NCBI GenBank assembly: GCA_914767715.1
Contig: OU612073.1
Coordinates: 11,532,001-11,596,000 of the forward strand
DNA from: Membranipora membranacea
Taxonomy: Eukaryota; Bryozoa; Gymnolaemata; Cheilostomatida; Membraniporidae
Direction of reading: 5' to 3'
Length of the DNA stretch: 64,000 nucleotides
Both the position numbers and the translations under genes were made by a program. Positions within the stretch are counted from its first letter, which is position 1, and each line of letters opens with the position of its first letter. Positions 46,998 to 57,318 of this stretch are shown in pieces. The notes under the pieces are model-generated. The model searched no databases. It was given only the letters and a program-made list of their open reading frames with translations, and was not told the origin of the DNA.

Positions 46998-49900
46998 TGA
47001 CGACCAGAGGAGCACTAATTGAGTCACCACACGGAAATTCAACAGCGTACTGACATTAACATTATTGGGTGCAAATTAAATATAAAAATTCTATCTCGAA
47101 TTCGAGGTAAAAATAAATCGTTTTTGTTTTAATTACCATCGTCTCCACCTACCTTCTTACTGATGTCTTCAGCCACTCCTAAAATATTAGCATCAATCAG
47201 GATACAGCCCTTATAATCTGATAATCCAAACAAGAAAGATCAGATACTACTGGTGATTAATGTCTTTCTACCTGGGAACTGGAAGGGCTTCATGAAAATG
47301 TTTGAGCCGCTATCTCGCAGGCCCGTAGTTGTAGGGCGGTAGGGAGGCGGTGTACACAAAGCTTAACAAACAACTTTAATTAACCAATCAGACTCAACTT
47401 AAAAAACATTATCGGGAGTTTAATCTCTTATTTATATACCTTCAACACTTTGGAGGCTGGGTTATTGCCTCCAACCCCAAAACAGGAGCTTTCAGTACCC
47501 CTCACTAATATTGCCTAGCGATGTCCAGGCTTTCTATCCCCCCTAACCGATTTTCATAACTACAGACCTGATCAGTCATCCTGCTTTGAAGACAACATCA
47601 TAATCTAGTACCTACCGGTGACACCTATATATTCTTTGAAGTTTCATTTTGTAGATCATAAATGATTTTTCAAAGCTTTCATCATAAACTACCTGTGATG
47701 TCAATTGAATCTATATATAGTGACATGACATACGGATAGCTGGAGCCTTGATTAAGCCAGAAGTGGGGAGACCGGAAACAAGGGCTGCAAACCATGTGAA
47801 TTTTTCTGTTCATTTAAATCCCAACTGTGGAGCTGCTACTATGGCGAAAATTGATGATGGTGTTTTAAAGCGATGAATAAGGAAGGGGGGGGGGGATTCA
47901 TTGTTGGTAGACATAACCACACAACACACAGCATTAAGGTGTCTTTTTTAATTTTTCCAGGCCGGTAGTCCTTTAGTCACCTTTGATTGTGGTCGAATCA
48001 CTGCCACCTCTTACTGGAAAGATCTTATTTAGGCATATTTTATGTCTTACTGTGCAGTGCAATTCTGGAGTAATTTGTGATGAGAAAGAAGCAAATATGG
48101 GCCTAAAAAAATAGAGGAGAGATGTGTCACGTTTGTGACATGACTTGGCTACACAGGTGCACAACTAACAGATAATGGTGTCTCTTCAAACATTTCAAAA
48201 ACATTCCTCATCGCAGTTTATTTTCTTTTTTATTTATTGCACAAAAAATCAAAAAGTACATTTAGTTAGTTTTTGAAGTACCCCATAGCACACAAATGTG
48301 GATATTTTAAAATTGATTTGCCCTAGTGTCAGGTTATTTCAACTTAGTCTGCAAACTTAAGGAGAGAACGTTTTCTCTTTTACCAATATATCACCTCATT
48401 GTGAAATGGTGACGTGGTCTGTGTCTAATCGATTGTGTTTCTATGTATCAAGCTAATCTGGCTGCAACAAACAGCCTTGAAACATCATAGAAACTAAGGG
48501 CAAGGGTTATACATTTCAATTGATTAGAATGATTTTGACGAATCCTGTTAAATTGACGTCTTTTGGTATCAATCATGATTGGAGCATAAATTCAGTGCAT
48601 ATTTACATAAGGATTCCATCTTATTTAGAAATATAGGGAAGCAACTCCGATTCTACCAACCATTAAAGGTCAAATTGTAAAAATATCTGATTAGTCTGGA
48701 GTAATGGTGGCATATCAATCAATCATTCAATCAGGGGTGTTCGTTGGTGACATACAGATTCAAATAAAGAATACCTTTCCTAAATATTTCAAGCCTGCAG
48801 CTAGGTACGGCATAAGCCAGTATTTTACATATCTGACCAACTATTCGTTTTATTTTGTATCTAATTATTAAACAAATGGATGAATAATGGATTATAGTAA
48901 TAATAAAGTTAAAAAAGAAAAAAGTAACAATAATTGAAAATTGTACGGTTATAAAAAACTCACAAGGTATCCTCAATCTTCGCAACGAAATTATCCTGCA
49001 ATCTAGTAACAATAATGTACACAATTGTCCCGCTGAAGTGTACAGCAAATTTTCAGAAACTGAATCAGGGCAACTATGGGTCAGATATGGGCTAAGGTTA
49101 AATAGGCAAACAAAATCTTACCCAGGTCTCACCCGTATTGAGTATAAGGTGCCAAGAAAGTTAGCCCTCCTGTCTACACTAGATGGGTAAACATTAGCTA
49201 GAGTTCATTTTTTTTGGGGTGAATTAATATCAGCTAGCACTAAGTTTTGGCTAGTTGAGGCAGGAGTCTGAAATAAAAGGAGGAGTAAATATTAACTAGC
49301 CATAAATTTAGCTACTTCAAGCCTGTGCAAAATGACGCAAATTTCCTCCTATGAGTTGCTCTTCTAGTGTATAGTGAATTTGCATGCTTTGGATCTTCTT
49401 GTCTTTGTGAAAGGTTGTAGGGTTTGCAAATGATGATGTGATTTGACTATGAGCTAATTTAATCAACCAACAAATTGAGAATCATAAACACCTGACATCT
49501 TGATTCTGAGTAAATAGAAGTTATGTTGAATCATGGGGAGCATGCTATAGCGAGGCAATATCCGAAAGTAATCAAATGCTGCTTAGCATATATCGTGACA
49601 ATTAGAGATGCGATCTAAACCATTAAAATGTGTAATCATGTTTTTTATTTAGGGCCGACCGCCCCCCCCCCCCGCCCCTCTGTCGAGCTAAATTCAGTTA
49701 CTTATGCCTCTCTGTCACCTGGATTCAATGAAGGATTAGGATAATCTCGACAGAATTGCAGCCCCTCCCAGTGATTAATTGGCTAACATGCTCTTTCAAA
49801 ATTAAGTAGTAGGGCGACTAAACCGTGATTAATGGTAGATTTGCAGTAACAGCCTGCTAGATGGTACCGCAGCCATCCTGTGGTTAATACAGATTAATGC

Positions 49901-50501
49901 AATGACACGTCCTGTGCTCCTGTCATAGATTCAGCTTAAATCTTGTAACATCGACATTACATAAAACTGTTGCTATTCAGAATTGTATTTTTAAGAAGAA
50001 TATTTTCACAACTAATTTGTTTGTTTCGTTTTTGTTCTGGTTTTTTACACCAATTTTTCAACCACACACAATGCGCCAGGTACCTTGAGTGCCATTTAGA
50101 CCTCCTAAAAAGATTTTTTGATAGTGTTTTTAATTTTTTCATTCATTTAGGGAGTATTTTGCAAATATTTACCAAACTTTAATATGGATGTACTTTTGCA
50201 TATATCACAGTCTGTTTATAAATCATTTTACCTGACATAAACATCTGCAGAGAAATAATTGCAAAATTAAGTATAGAAAGGTGGCACAAAGTTTGTTGAT
50301 ACATATTTTACATGTATTGTTTTCGTCAGACAGTTACCAAAAATAAATACAGGGAAATCATAATTCAAACTCAAAACCTATGCTTAAAAATGGCTTTGGT
50401 TTACTACCCAATAAGAAACTATTCAGTGTAAAGAACAAAAATACTGTCGCAGGCAAAAATCAGACTGAAGATTGGTTCCATTGTCTCCTCTCTCTTAAGC
50501 T
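46998..50501. other. Intergenic between genes D and E
   Basis: About 3.5 kb with no supported coding frame. Homopolymer G at 47884-47894 and a C run near 49664-49674 are present. The two opposed small frames at 49957-50182 have no recognisable domain. The 3' UTR of gene E lies at the right edge. Confidence 0.45.
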
Positions 50502-53157
50502 TTATGGTGCAGCTGTTGTGCTTGTACTGCTTGTTGAGCTTGAACTGCTAGTTGTAGAATCGAATTCGAAATCTGGTTGCTGTACTGGTTGCTGCACTGG
50601 TTGCTGTACTGGTACTTGTACTGGTGGCTGCACTGGGACTGGTGGTGGCTGCACTGGTTGCTGCACTGGTTGTTGTACTGGTTGCTGCACTGGTAACTCC
50701 ACTGGTCTTTGTACTGGGGCTGGTGGTGGCTGCACTGGTTGCTGCACAGGTTGCTGCACTGGTCTTTGTACTGGTCTTTGTACTGGTTGCTGCACTGGGA
50801 CTGGTGGTGGTACCCACACAGTAGTAGGTCGGCGAGTTGCTGGATATGGTGTTGGTGGATATTCTGGACCTGCTGTTGGATATATCTGTGGTTGGTTGGC
50901 CCCTTGTCCATCCATTCCCCATGCATTAGGCCCCCATGCTACTGGTGGTGGGCTGTTAGCTGGTCCCCGTGTTGGTGTTGGGGGTGGGTAGGTAGTTGGT
51001 GGGTAGGTAGTTGGCGGGTAGGTAGTTGGTGGGTAGGTTGTTGGTGGGTAGGTAGTTGTTATCACTGCTGGTCGTTGGGTTGGTGTAGGGTATACTACTG
51101 GTGCTGGGCCCCAGTTTTGTCCTGACCAACTATCTGGTGATGGAATCCTTGCTGGGAGTTTTGGTGTTGGTGGAGGTGGCGGAGGGTATGTTGGTGGGTA
51201 TGTTGGTGGGTATGTTGTTGGTGGGTAGGTTGTTGTAATCACTGCTGGTCGTTGGGTTGGTGTAGGGTATACTACTGGTGCTGGGCCCCAGCTTTGTCCT
51301 GACCAACTCTCTGGTGATGGAATCCTTGCTGGTAGTTTTGGCGTTGGTGGAGGGGGTGGAGGGTATGTTGGTGGGTATGTAGGTGGGTATGTTGTTGGAG
51401 GGTAGGTTGTTGGTGGGTAGGGTGTTGTAATCACTGCTGGACGTTGGGTTGGTGCCGGTGGTGCTGGACCCCAGTTTTGGCCTGACCAACTCTCTGGTGA
51501 TGGAATCCTTGCTGGTAGTTTTGGTGTTGGTGGAGGTGGTGGAGGATATGTTGGTGGGTATGTTGGTGGGTATGTTGTTGGGGGGTAGGTTGTTGGTGGG
51601 TAAGTTGTTGTAATCACAGCTGGACGTTGGGTTGGTGCTGGTGGTGCTGGACCCCAGCTTTGGCCTGACCAACCCTGTGCAGGTGGGTTCCCATTGCCTC
51701 CGTTAGGGAACGCTACGGGTGTTGTTGTGTGAGGATAAGGTTCAGGTACATAGTCAGCGGTAGTCGTCTGCCTTCCACCAACTGGTACAGGGTAGGGAGT
51801 TGTTGTCTGTGGTATATATGGTGTTGTAGGCCCAACAATGACAGGTGCGGTTACTGGCACTGGCACTGGCACTACCACTGGCACTACCACTTGTCTGTAA
51901 TGAGAACACATAATAATCAATTTATTTCTAACTAGGAAAGTAAAGCAGAATAATTCAGGGACAGTGAGTCAGTGACCAATCATGTTTCGTGTTTACAAGC
52001 CTCTCTCTCATAATTACTGGTAATTTTTTTGCAACAATAAAAAAGGTATACAATCATAATCCTCTTGCTACTTGTGTCACAATGTTATTTTCAAAAAGCA
52101 AAACAATTATTTGATCACAGTTCACATTTTTAAGAGAATAGGCCAAGTAAATCCGGCAATGCGATTTGTTTGAAATAGAAATTTATATAACTAGTTGCCT
52201 GGGAAATGTAAATGATGCCATTTGGGTTTGCAATTTTATCAGATCTGAAATTGTGCAAACAATTAATGCCATACAGTACACAAATAAATTCTATGAATAA
52301 TATTTATCAACACAATAATTACTGTAACCCAGGACCGGGAAAAAATCATTAAATTGAAACGCTTCAACAAATTCTGGTTGCGTTTTCCATCACATTTTAA
52401 TCAAATGAAATTTTCTGAAGAAAATTTTCTAAGTAGCAAGAGAATATTCCTATCATGAAGGCATTTGTAAAAGAATTGTCTTCTCTGTCTAAAAGAGATG
52501 ATGATTCCCTGCCCTTCTCAATTAGTGTTAGAAGGGTTTGACAAATTACAAAACATGATGATATATTGTGTTAAATGGGAGTGAACAATAAGTGGGATTT
52601 GTTTGTCAAAAACTTTTTTGGTTGTTTTAAAAGACAAACTAAAATCTGTCTTCTGTTACCTCCGATTTAGAAAATATTTATTCTAAAACTGATGTGGTGC
52701 AATGGACACAATTATTTCCATTCGTTATGAATCTTGTAAAAAGAAGAAAGCGCCATAGATGAGGCATGCTATCGTAGTATTTACTGATTGCAAATTGGAA
52801 TTTTTCATCTATTTAAAACTAACTTATTTACCAATGGTTCTACCCTTTCAAAATCACCAAGCTGAGTGGAATAAATATACCTTGTGTTTTTCTTTGATGA
52901 AGTTTGTTAATTCAAACTTACGGGTTACAGGCAGGGGAAGAAGAGGCGAAGAAACAGTCGGCGAATGGGTTCCCGTAGCGAGATGATCCAAATCCAGTGC
53001 TAGATCCAGCTCCAAATATACCTCCTGGTCCGAAGACTCCTGGTCCGAAGACTCCTTGACCGCGGAACATATCTCGTTTCCTTCTCAGCAATTTTGCTTG
53101 AGATTCAGCAGCCAGCAAAGCTGCTGCTACAACTAAACACAATACAGAGAGCTTCAT
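50502..53157 (-). CDS. Gene E: secreted Pro/Thr/Tyr- and Pro/Val/Gln-repeat protein
   Basis: Exons 52922-53157 and 50502-51894 (1629 nt, 542 aa), joined at a phase-2 intron of 1.0 kb. The signal peptide is MKLSVLCLVVAAALLAAESQA, followed at once by a furin-type site (KLLRRKRD), then GVFGPGVFGPGGIFGAG and a Cys pair (ADCFFASSSPAC). Exon 2 contains a PVVVPVPVPV start and four units of about 58-60 aa with WSGQ(S/N)WGPAP, QRPAVITT, YPPTTYPPTYPP, PPPPPTPKLPARIPSP. A WGPNAWGMDGQ...NQPQIYPT linker, about 25 PVQ(Q/R/P) steps and the tail DSTTSSSSSTSSTSTTAAP follow. Gene F is a closely similar tandem paralogue. The YPPTY cores recall mussel adhesive protein fp-1 decapeptides and extensins by composition, not by proven homology. 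Likely an extracellular, hydroxylated or glycosylated structural or adhesive protein. Confidence 0.85.
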
Positions 53158-53220
53158 GCTGCCTGCCTGCTGGGTGGAAGGTCTGGCTTGACTCTGAGTT
53201 GAGCTGTGTTAAGCGTAGTG

Positions 53221-53273
53221 TTTTATATTTCCAATTAGCAATTAGGATTAATACTAATATTGGGGATAATCTG
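53221..53273 (-). promoter_or_regulatory. Promoter of gene E
   Basis: ATATAAAA on the - strand (complement of 53221-53228) lies 64 bp upstream of the ATG. Immediately upstream, a 42-bp block (53232-53273) containing CAATTAGCAATTAGGATTAA, CTAATATT and GGGGATAATCTG is conserved in order and spacing at gene F. ATTA/TAATCC sites suggest homeodomain binding, which is inference. Confidence 0.65.
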
Positions 53274-53999
53274 TGGGGGGATCTATAAATCTTGAGATTA
53301 AAGATGAGTAACACGATTGGTATCAGGGTTGGTAATGGCTAATCCTTATTGGTATATTGAATACTTACGTGTCCCTTAAGCTGTTTAATCTCCCCTTCAT
53401 TGGCTTTTTTATGAAAATAAAAAAATTTATGGTAGTCAATATGTCAACAGTTATACCTAGGGTCTGAGGACATTTGGATTTACCGTGCCAGAAAATCTGA
53501 ATACATTTCCCATTTGCATTACTAAGAAAGCCAAATAGAAGCCAAGATAAGATCATCAATCCTTCATCCACTATATTCATATACATTTCAAAAAAATGAT
53601 AGAACAATTGGCTGAAATGGTAATATTATACAAAATAACTTGAAGTGAAAGACTAGAATATACTCAGCATAGGTCTGTGCCAGGCTGCTTTGGACACCCG
53701 CTTTGATCGCTCTAAGTTGTCAAATCACAATCAGTCAGGTATTGGCAGGGGTTCAATACTGAGGCCTCAGATAAAAGCATGACTGCGTGTGAGTGGCCGG
53801 ATGCTTGGTTAAGTCCAAGGTGGGAAAATGATATTGTCCAGCAAAGAAGTTGGGTTAGCGCTGCTGATCAATGAGTAAATACTGAATAAATTCCAGATAT
53901 ATCCATCTCACGTTAGGTGATAATCACACATTACTGCCAAAACCTCAGATAACTATAATATACTGTCAACTAAAGTGATGATTATCCGCCAGGGATCAC

Positions 54000-54900
54000 A
54001 ATAGAATTTGCTGAATTCTTGTGTGAACCAATCACTGATATCATTTATGCCATGCTTATGCTAACAATACCCTAACGTGTGGAAAGTGGCTGGAGTTGTT
54101 CCGCTTCCTAAACCAATGCCCCCCTAGCTTGCTCAGGACTTCTGTCAAATCTCAAAAGAAATATCAAAATGCAGTACTACCTAATATTATTAAAAGCCAG
54201 TTTGCTTATTACTCAGAAGTCGAAGCCACGATGCAATTATCCTCACCATTGACCATTGGAATAAATGCTTAATAGGAGATCAGTAAAGGCAGTAGAATCA
54301 TATATGAAGACTTCAGCTCGCTGCAGCCCTAACAGAACCTGGTGCATAACCTAATATACTACAGCTTTCCATGGACATCAAGAAAAACCGGCAGCAAAGG
54401 ATCAGAGGTAAGAATGCCAAATCATCTACCAGCAGCCATCAGAGTGGTCATGTGAACGGTGGCAGGTCCTACGTTTGTCAATAACTATAATCCTCCACAA
54501 AGGGAAACACCATGTATGCAGACGACATAACTTGCTCATTTCCTAGCACCTGCTCTACTGATGACTGATAACTGCCCACAAGCTGCTGTTGATTGGGGGA
54601 TGTAGTGGAGTTGAGAGCACCAGATGGTTCTTAATCTTGACGAGACAAAATTCATGGCCATTAGACTGAGCTCAAAAATAGCTGCGTATCCACAGTGTTT
54701 TCACTAGTAGAAATAGTTGTCTCTGTATGGAAAATTTATTTGGTGTATTAATTGATCAGTTTTTGAGTTTTAATCCTCATGTAATATGTGTGTGGAATGA
54801 CTTTCTGTATATCTGTGATTATCCTCTACTGACGATCATATAACTCAAGTGCCTTGAGAGCGTCCAAAGTTATATCGAATGCTATCAAGAGTACCGCAAT
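54000..54900 (+). mobile_element. Decayed non-LTR retrotransposon reverse-transcriptase fragment
   Basis: Family-typical reverse-transcriptase motifs appear in order in broken + strand frames: VWKVAGVVPLPKP (finger region) near 54079-54117, a KKNRQQRIRG-like stretch near 54382-54411, the catalytic MYADDITCS near 54511-54537, and a LNLDETKFMAI-like stretch near 54630-54665. Stops and frame breaks separate them, so it is inactive. It has the opposite orientation to the fragment at 55416. Confidence 0.6.
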
Positions 54901-55197
54901 AATTTAGCTATACCACAATTCAAAATTTTTATTTCTATTATACCAACAGGAGAACTATTTTTATGATGCACATTGCATGTAATTAGTGGATAAATCTGTA
55001 AAACTGCGTGCCGCCAGCAATAAATTTTCTTCCACCAACCACACGGTAATCTTTCAAAGATAGCCATTTTATAATACTCTGCGTGAACAAGCTCTTTGGT
55101 ATGCAGTTATATGTAAGTGATCATACATTGTGTTTATCCCAATTGCGACAGCTAAAATAATCTCCTCTAATTCCGCAGCTGATTTATAATAGCACAT

Positions 55198-55235
55198 AGT
55201 AAGGATATATATCCTTACTCTGTGATAATATCCAG
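55198..55235. repeat. Remnant of transposon ends
   Basis: GTAAGGATATATATCCTTAC followed by TCTGTGATAATATC places two opposed copies of the end sequence of the long fold-back element at 25921-26625 almost back to back, as an internally deleted copy would. Confidence 0.5.
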
Positions 55236-55415
55236 AGTATCGAAATTAGCAACTGATATAAAGATTTTGTAGAGAATAATATCCTGACCTTTTTAGTCTA
55301 GGAACCGATGCTTTCAAGCTCCGTACATGCATGTAAATAGCTGCATTGTTGATCTAATAAAGTCACCCATGATCTCTCCCTATAGTGTTTCATTCATAAA
55401 TCTTGGGGTTCCTGG

Positions 55416-56104
55416 TCAATCACCACCTTCAATCATCCATATTATATAATATAATCTGAAGGCTTTACGGTTTATGGATTCTAATCGATCTACTAATTTT
55501 CTCTTGTGGGGGGACCATATATGGGAGGCATATTCAAGAATGGGACGACATATAGTGACATAGGATAAGTAGCGTGTTTTGCGTCTTGCCTGCTTTAAGC
55601 TACGCATTAGCATGTACAGAGTTTTGGTTCCTTTCCGACACACATGAGTTATGTGGTCAGGGAAGCTGAGGCTGCTGTCAATTGTGACGCCGAGATATTT
55701 GATTCCAGTTACGTATTTAAGTTGGGAGTTATCCATGGTGTAAGTCACTGGTGGGACTTGAGTTGTATTTCTAGAGATTCTCATCTGTTCACACTTTGAA
55801 ATATTAAACTTCATTTGTGAACGATCAGCCCAAGCTTGGATTGAATCGAGGTCATTTTGAAGTTTAATCTGGTCTGAGGGGTTAGTAATTGGGTGGTATA
55901 TTAAGGAATCGTCAGCATACAATTTTAAGGAACTTGAAGTTATACAGTCAGGCATATCGTTTATGAATATAAGAAACAGTAGAGGGCCTAGGACGCTTCT
56001 TTGGGGGACTCCTGAGGTGACGAGGCGTGTAGCAGACAGTGTGTTATTCACTGATACTGACAACTTTCTATTCCTAGAAATACTGTTTCCGAACAGAGTG
56101 TGCT
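55416..56104 (-). mobile_element. Non-LTR retrotransposon reverse transcriptase, 5'-truncated
   Basis: An open frame of 215 codons (55416-56063) can be read further upstream to about 56104. It shows the RT palm: GVPQRSVLGPLLFLIFINDMP, the catalytic YADDSLIY, a KFNISKCEQMRI stretch, YLGVTID and the thumb region to the end. Jockey/CR1-like elements carry GVPQG here, so the Arg is a change. No endonuclease domain is present. It is a 5'-truncated copy with an intact catalytic motif but no complete protein. Confidence 0.8.
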
Positions 56105-56840
56105 CGGCTGCTTAATTCCATCTTATAAGTTAGACGTTTTATAAATACTTTTTAATATTTTTATTTATAATTTATTTTATATTTTTTTGGCATCACAGAG
56201 CAAAACAACAATGAATTTTATCAAGTATTGATAACAATACAATATACATACATACATACATACTGACTAATAAATTCCTAATTTCACTGATACTGGCCCG
56301 ATCCTATTCCTAGGTCTCTTGTAGTACAATCATACTAATGCCCGATTAAGACAAAAAATTGTAATTTATTAGATTCTGTTGTCAGATTTAAAGAATAAGC
56401 AGCGAAATACCCAGATTTGTCATAAGTCTACCTTTCAAGTGCTATCACTCATCTTAGGCATATAAACAGTTCAACTTACACTAGCCTTATCCCAAACAAC
56501 CCTTTTTTCGTTCAAAAACAAATCAAAATGGGGGCCTTTGAGATATGGATGACTAATACTAATCTGATTTGTTGTGTCATGCTATGTCTGACCCTAAAAA
56601 TTACAGGTCAGGTAGTTTTTCACTGTGGACAGCAAATCCAGCACATCACAATGTACTACATGTAGAAGCAGGTGAGGTAAAGGCTTTCAATCATGTATTT
56701 AAGATGTGGCTTGCCTAAGCATTACTTCAACAGTTGCAATGTGTGCACTGCATATGCTCCTAACTTTCACCTTAAAGAATATTACATTAATATCAAGACA
56801 GTGGCGTATATTATCACTCACGGCCCACAGATTTCCGTGA

Positions 56841-56885
56841 GTGGCTGAATAGCTCAGTGTGTAGAGCGTCTGCCTTATAATCACT
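56841..56885 (+). mobile_element. tRNA-like SINE head fragment
   Basis: TAGCTCAGTGTGTAGAGCGT, from 56850, resembles a tRNA D-arm/A-box, followed by CTGCCTTATAATCA like an anticodon arm. No B box or T arm follows, so it is not a tRNA gene but a truncated SINE or tRNA fragment. Confidence 0.45.
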
Positions 56886-57318
56886 GATAATCATGCTCAT
56901 CATTATGCTCATCTCTAAAAAGTCAGTGAGTGAAATTTTTTAGAATATACGCCCCTGTATCAAGACAATTCTAGGTAAATGCTCATCATAAACAGGCAGA
57001 GAGAGATATTTTATGTCCTGGGGGAATGCAGTCTGTAATTATTACAGCAACTGGAATTTCTTTACAATTTCAACAGATGATGTACAAGGTTTTTGTAATA
57101 AATAAATTTGTATTATTGCTAACAATCAATTATTACTGAAAATAAAAAAAAAAAATTATAAAACCATCCAATCAGGCTGCTGCAGGCATTAATTTGCAAA
57201 CCAATCACAAGCAATCTTCATTAGGAACATCAATAATTATTGTTTGAGGCCTTTGGCTTGGTCTGCAACAACAACCACAGCTTTTAGGCTGTTGAAGTTG
57301 TCGTTCGTGTTCATTTTT

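Larger units (their letters stand above)
53274..57318. other. Intergenic between genes E and F, transposon-rich
   Basis: About 4 kb with no host gene supported. It contains two reverse-transcriptase fossils, a transposon-end footprint and a SINE head, listed separately. The remainder is AT-rich, including an A run near 57145. Confidence 0.6.

Noticed and set aside
50380-50991. Plus-strand 203-aa open frame rich in Cys-Thr-Gly across gene E
   Set aside because: It is the reverse reading of the PVQQ and YPPT repeats. The - strand frame has the splice sites, the signal-peptide exon and the paralogue in gene F.
56841-56885. tRNA gene
   Set aside because: A-box-like start only; no T arm, B box or acceptor pairing.
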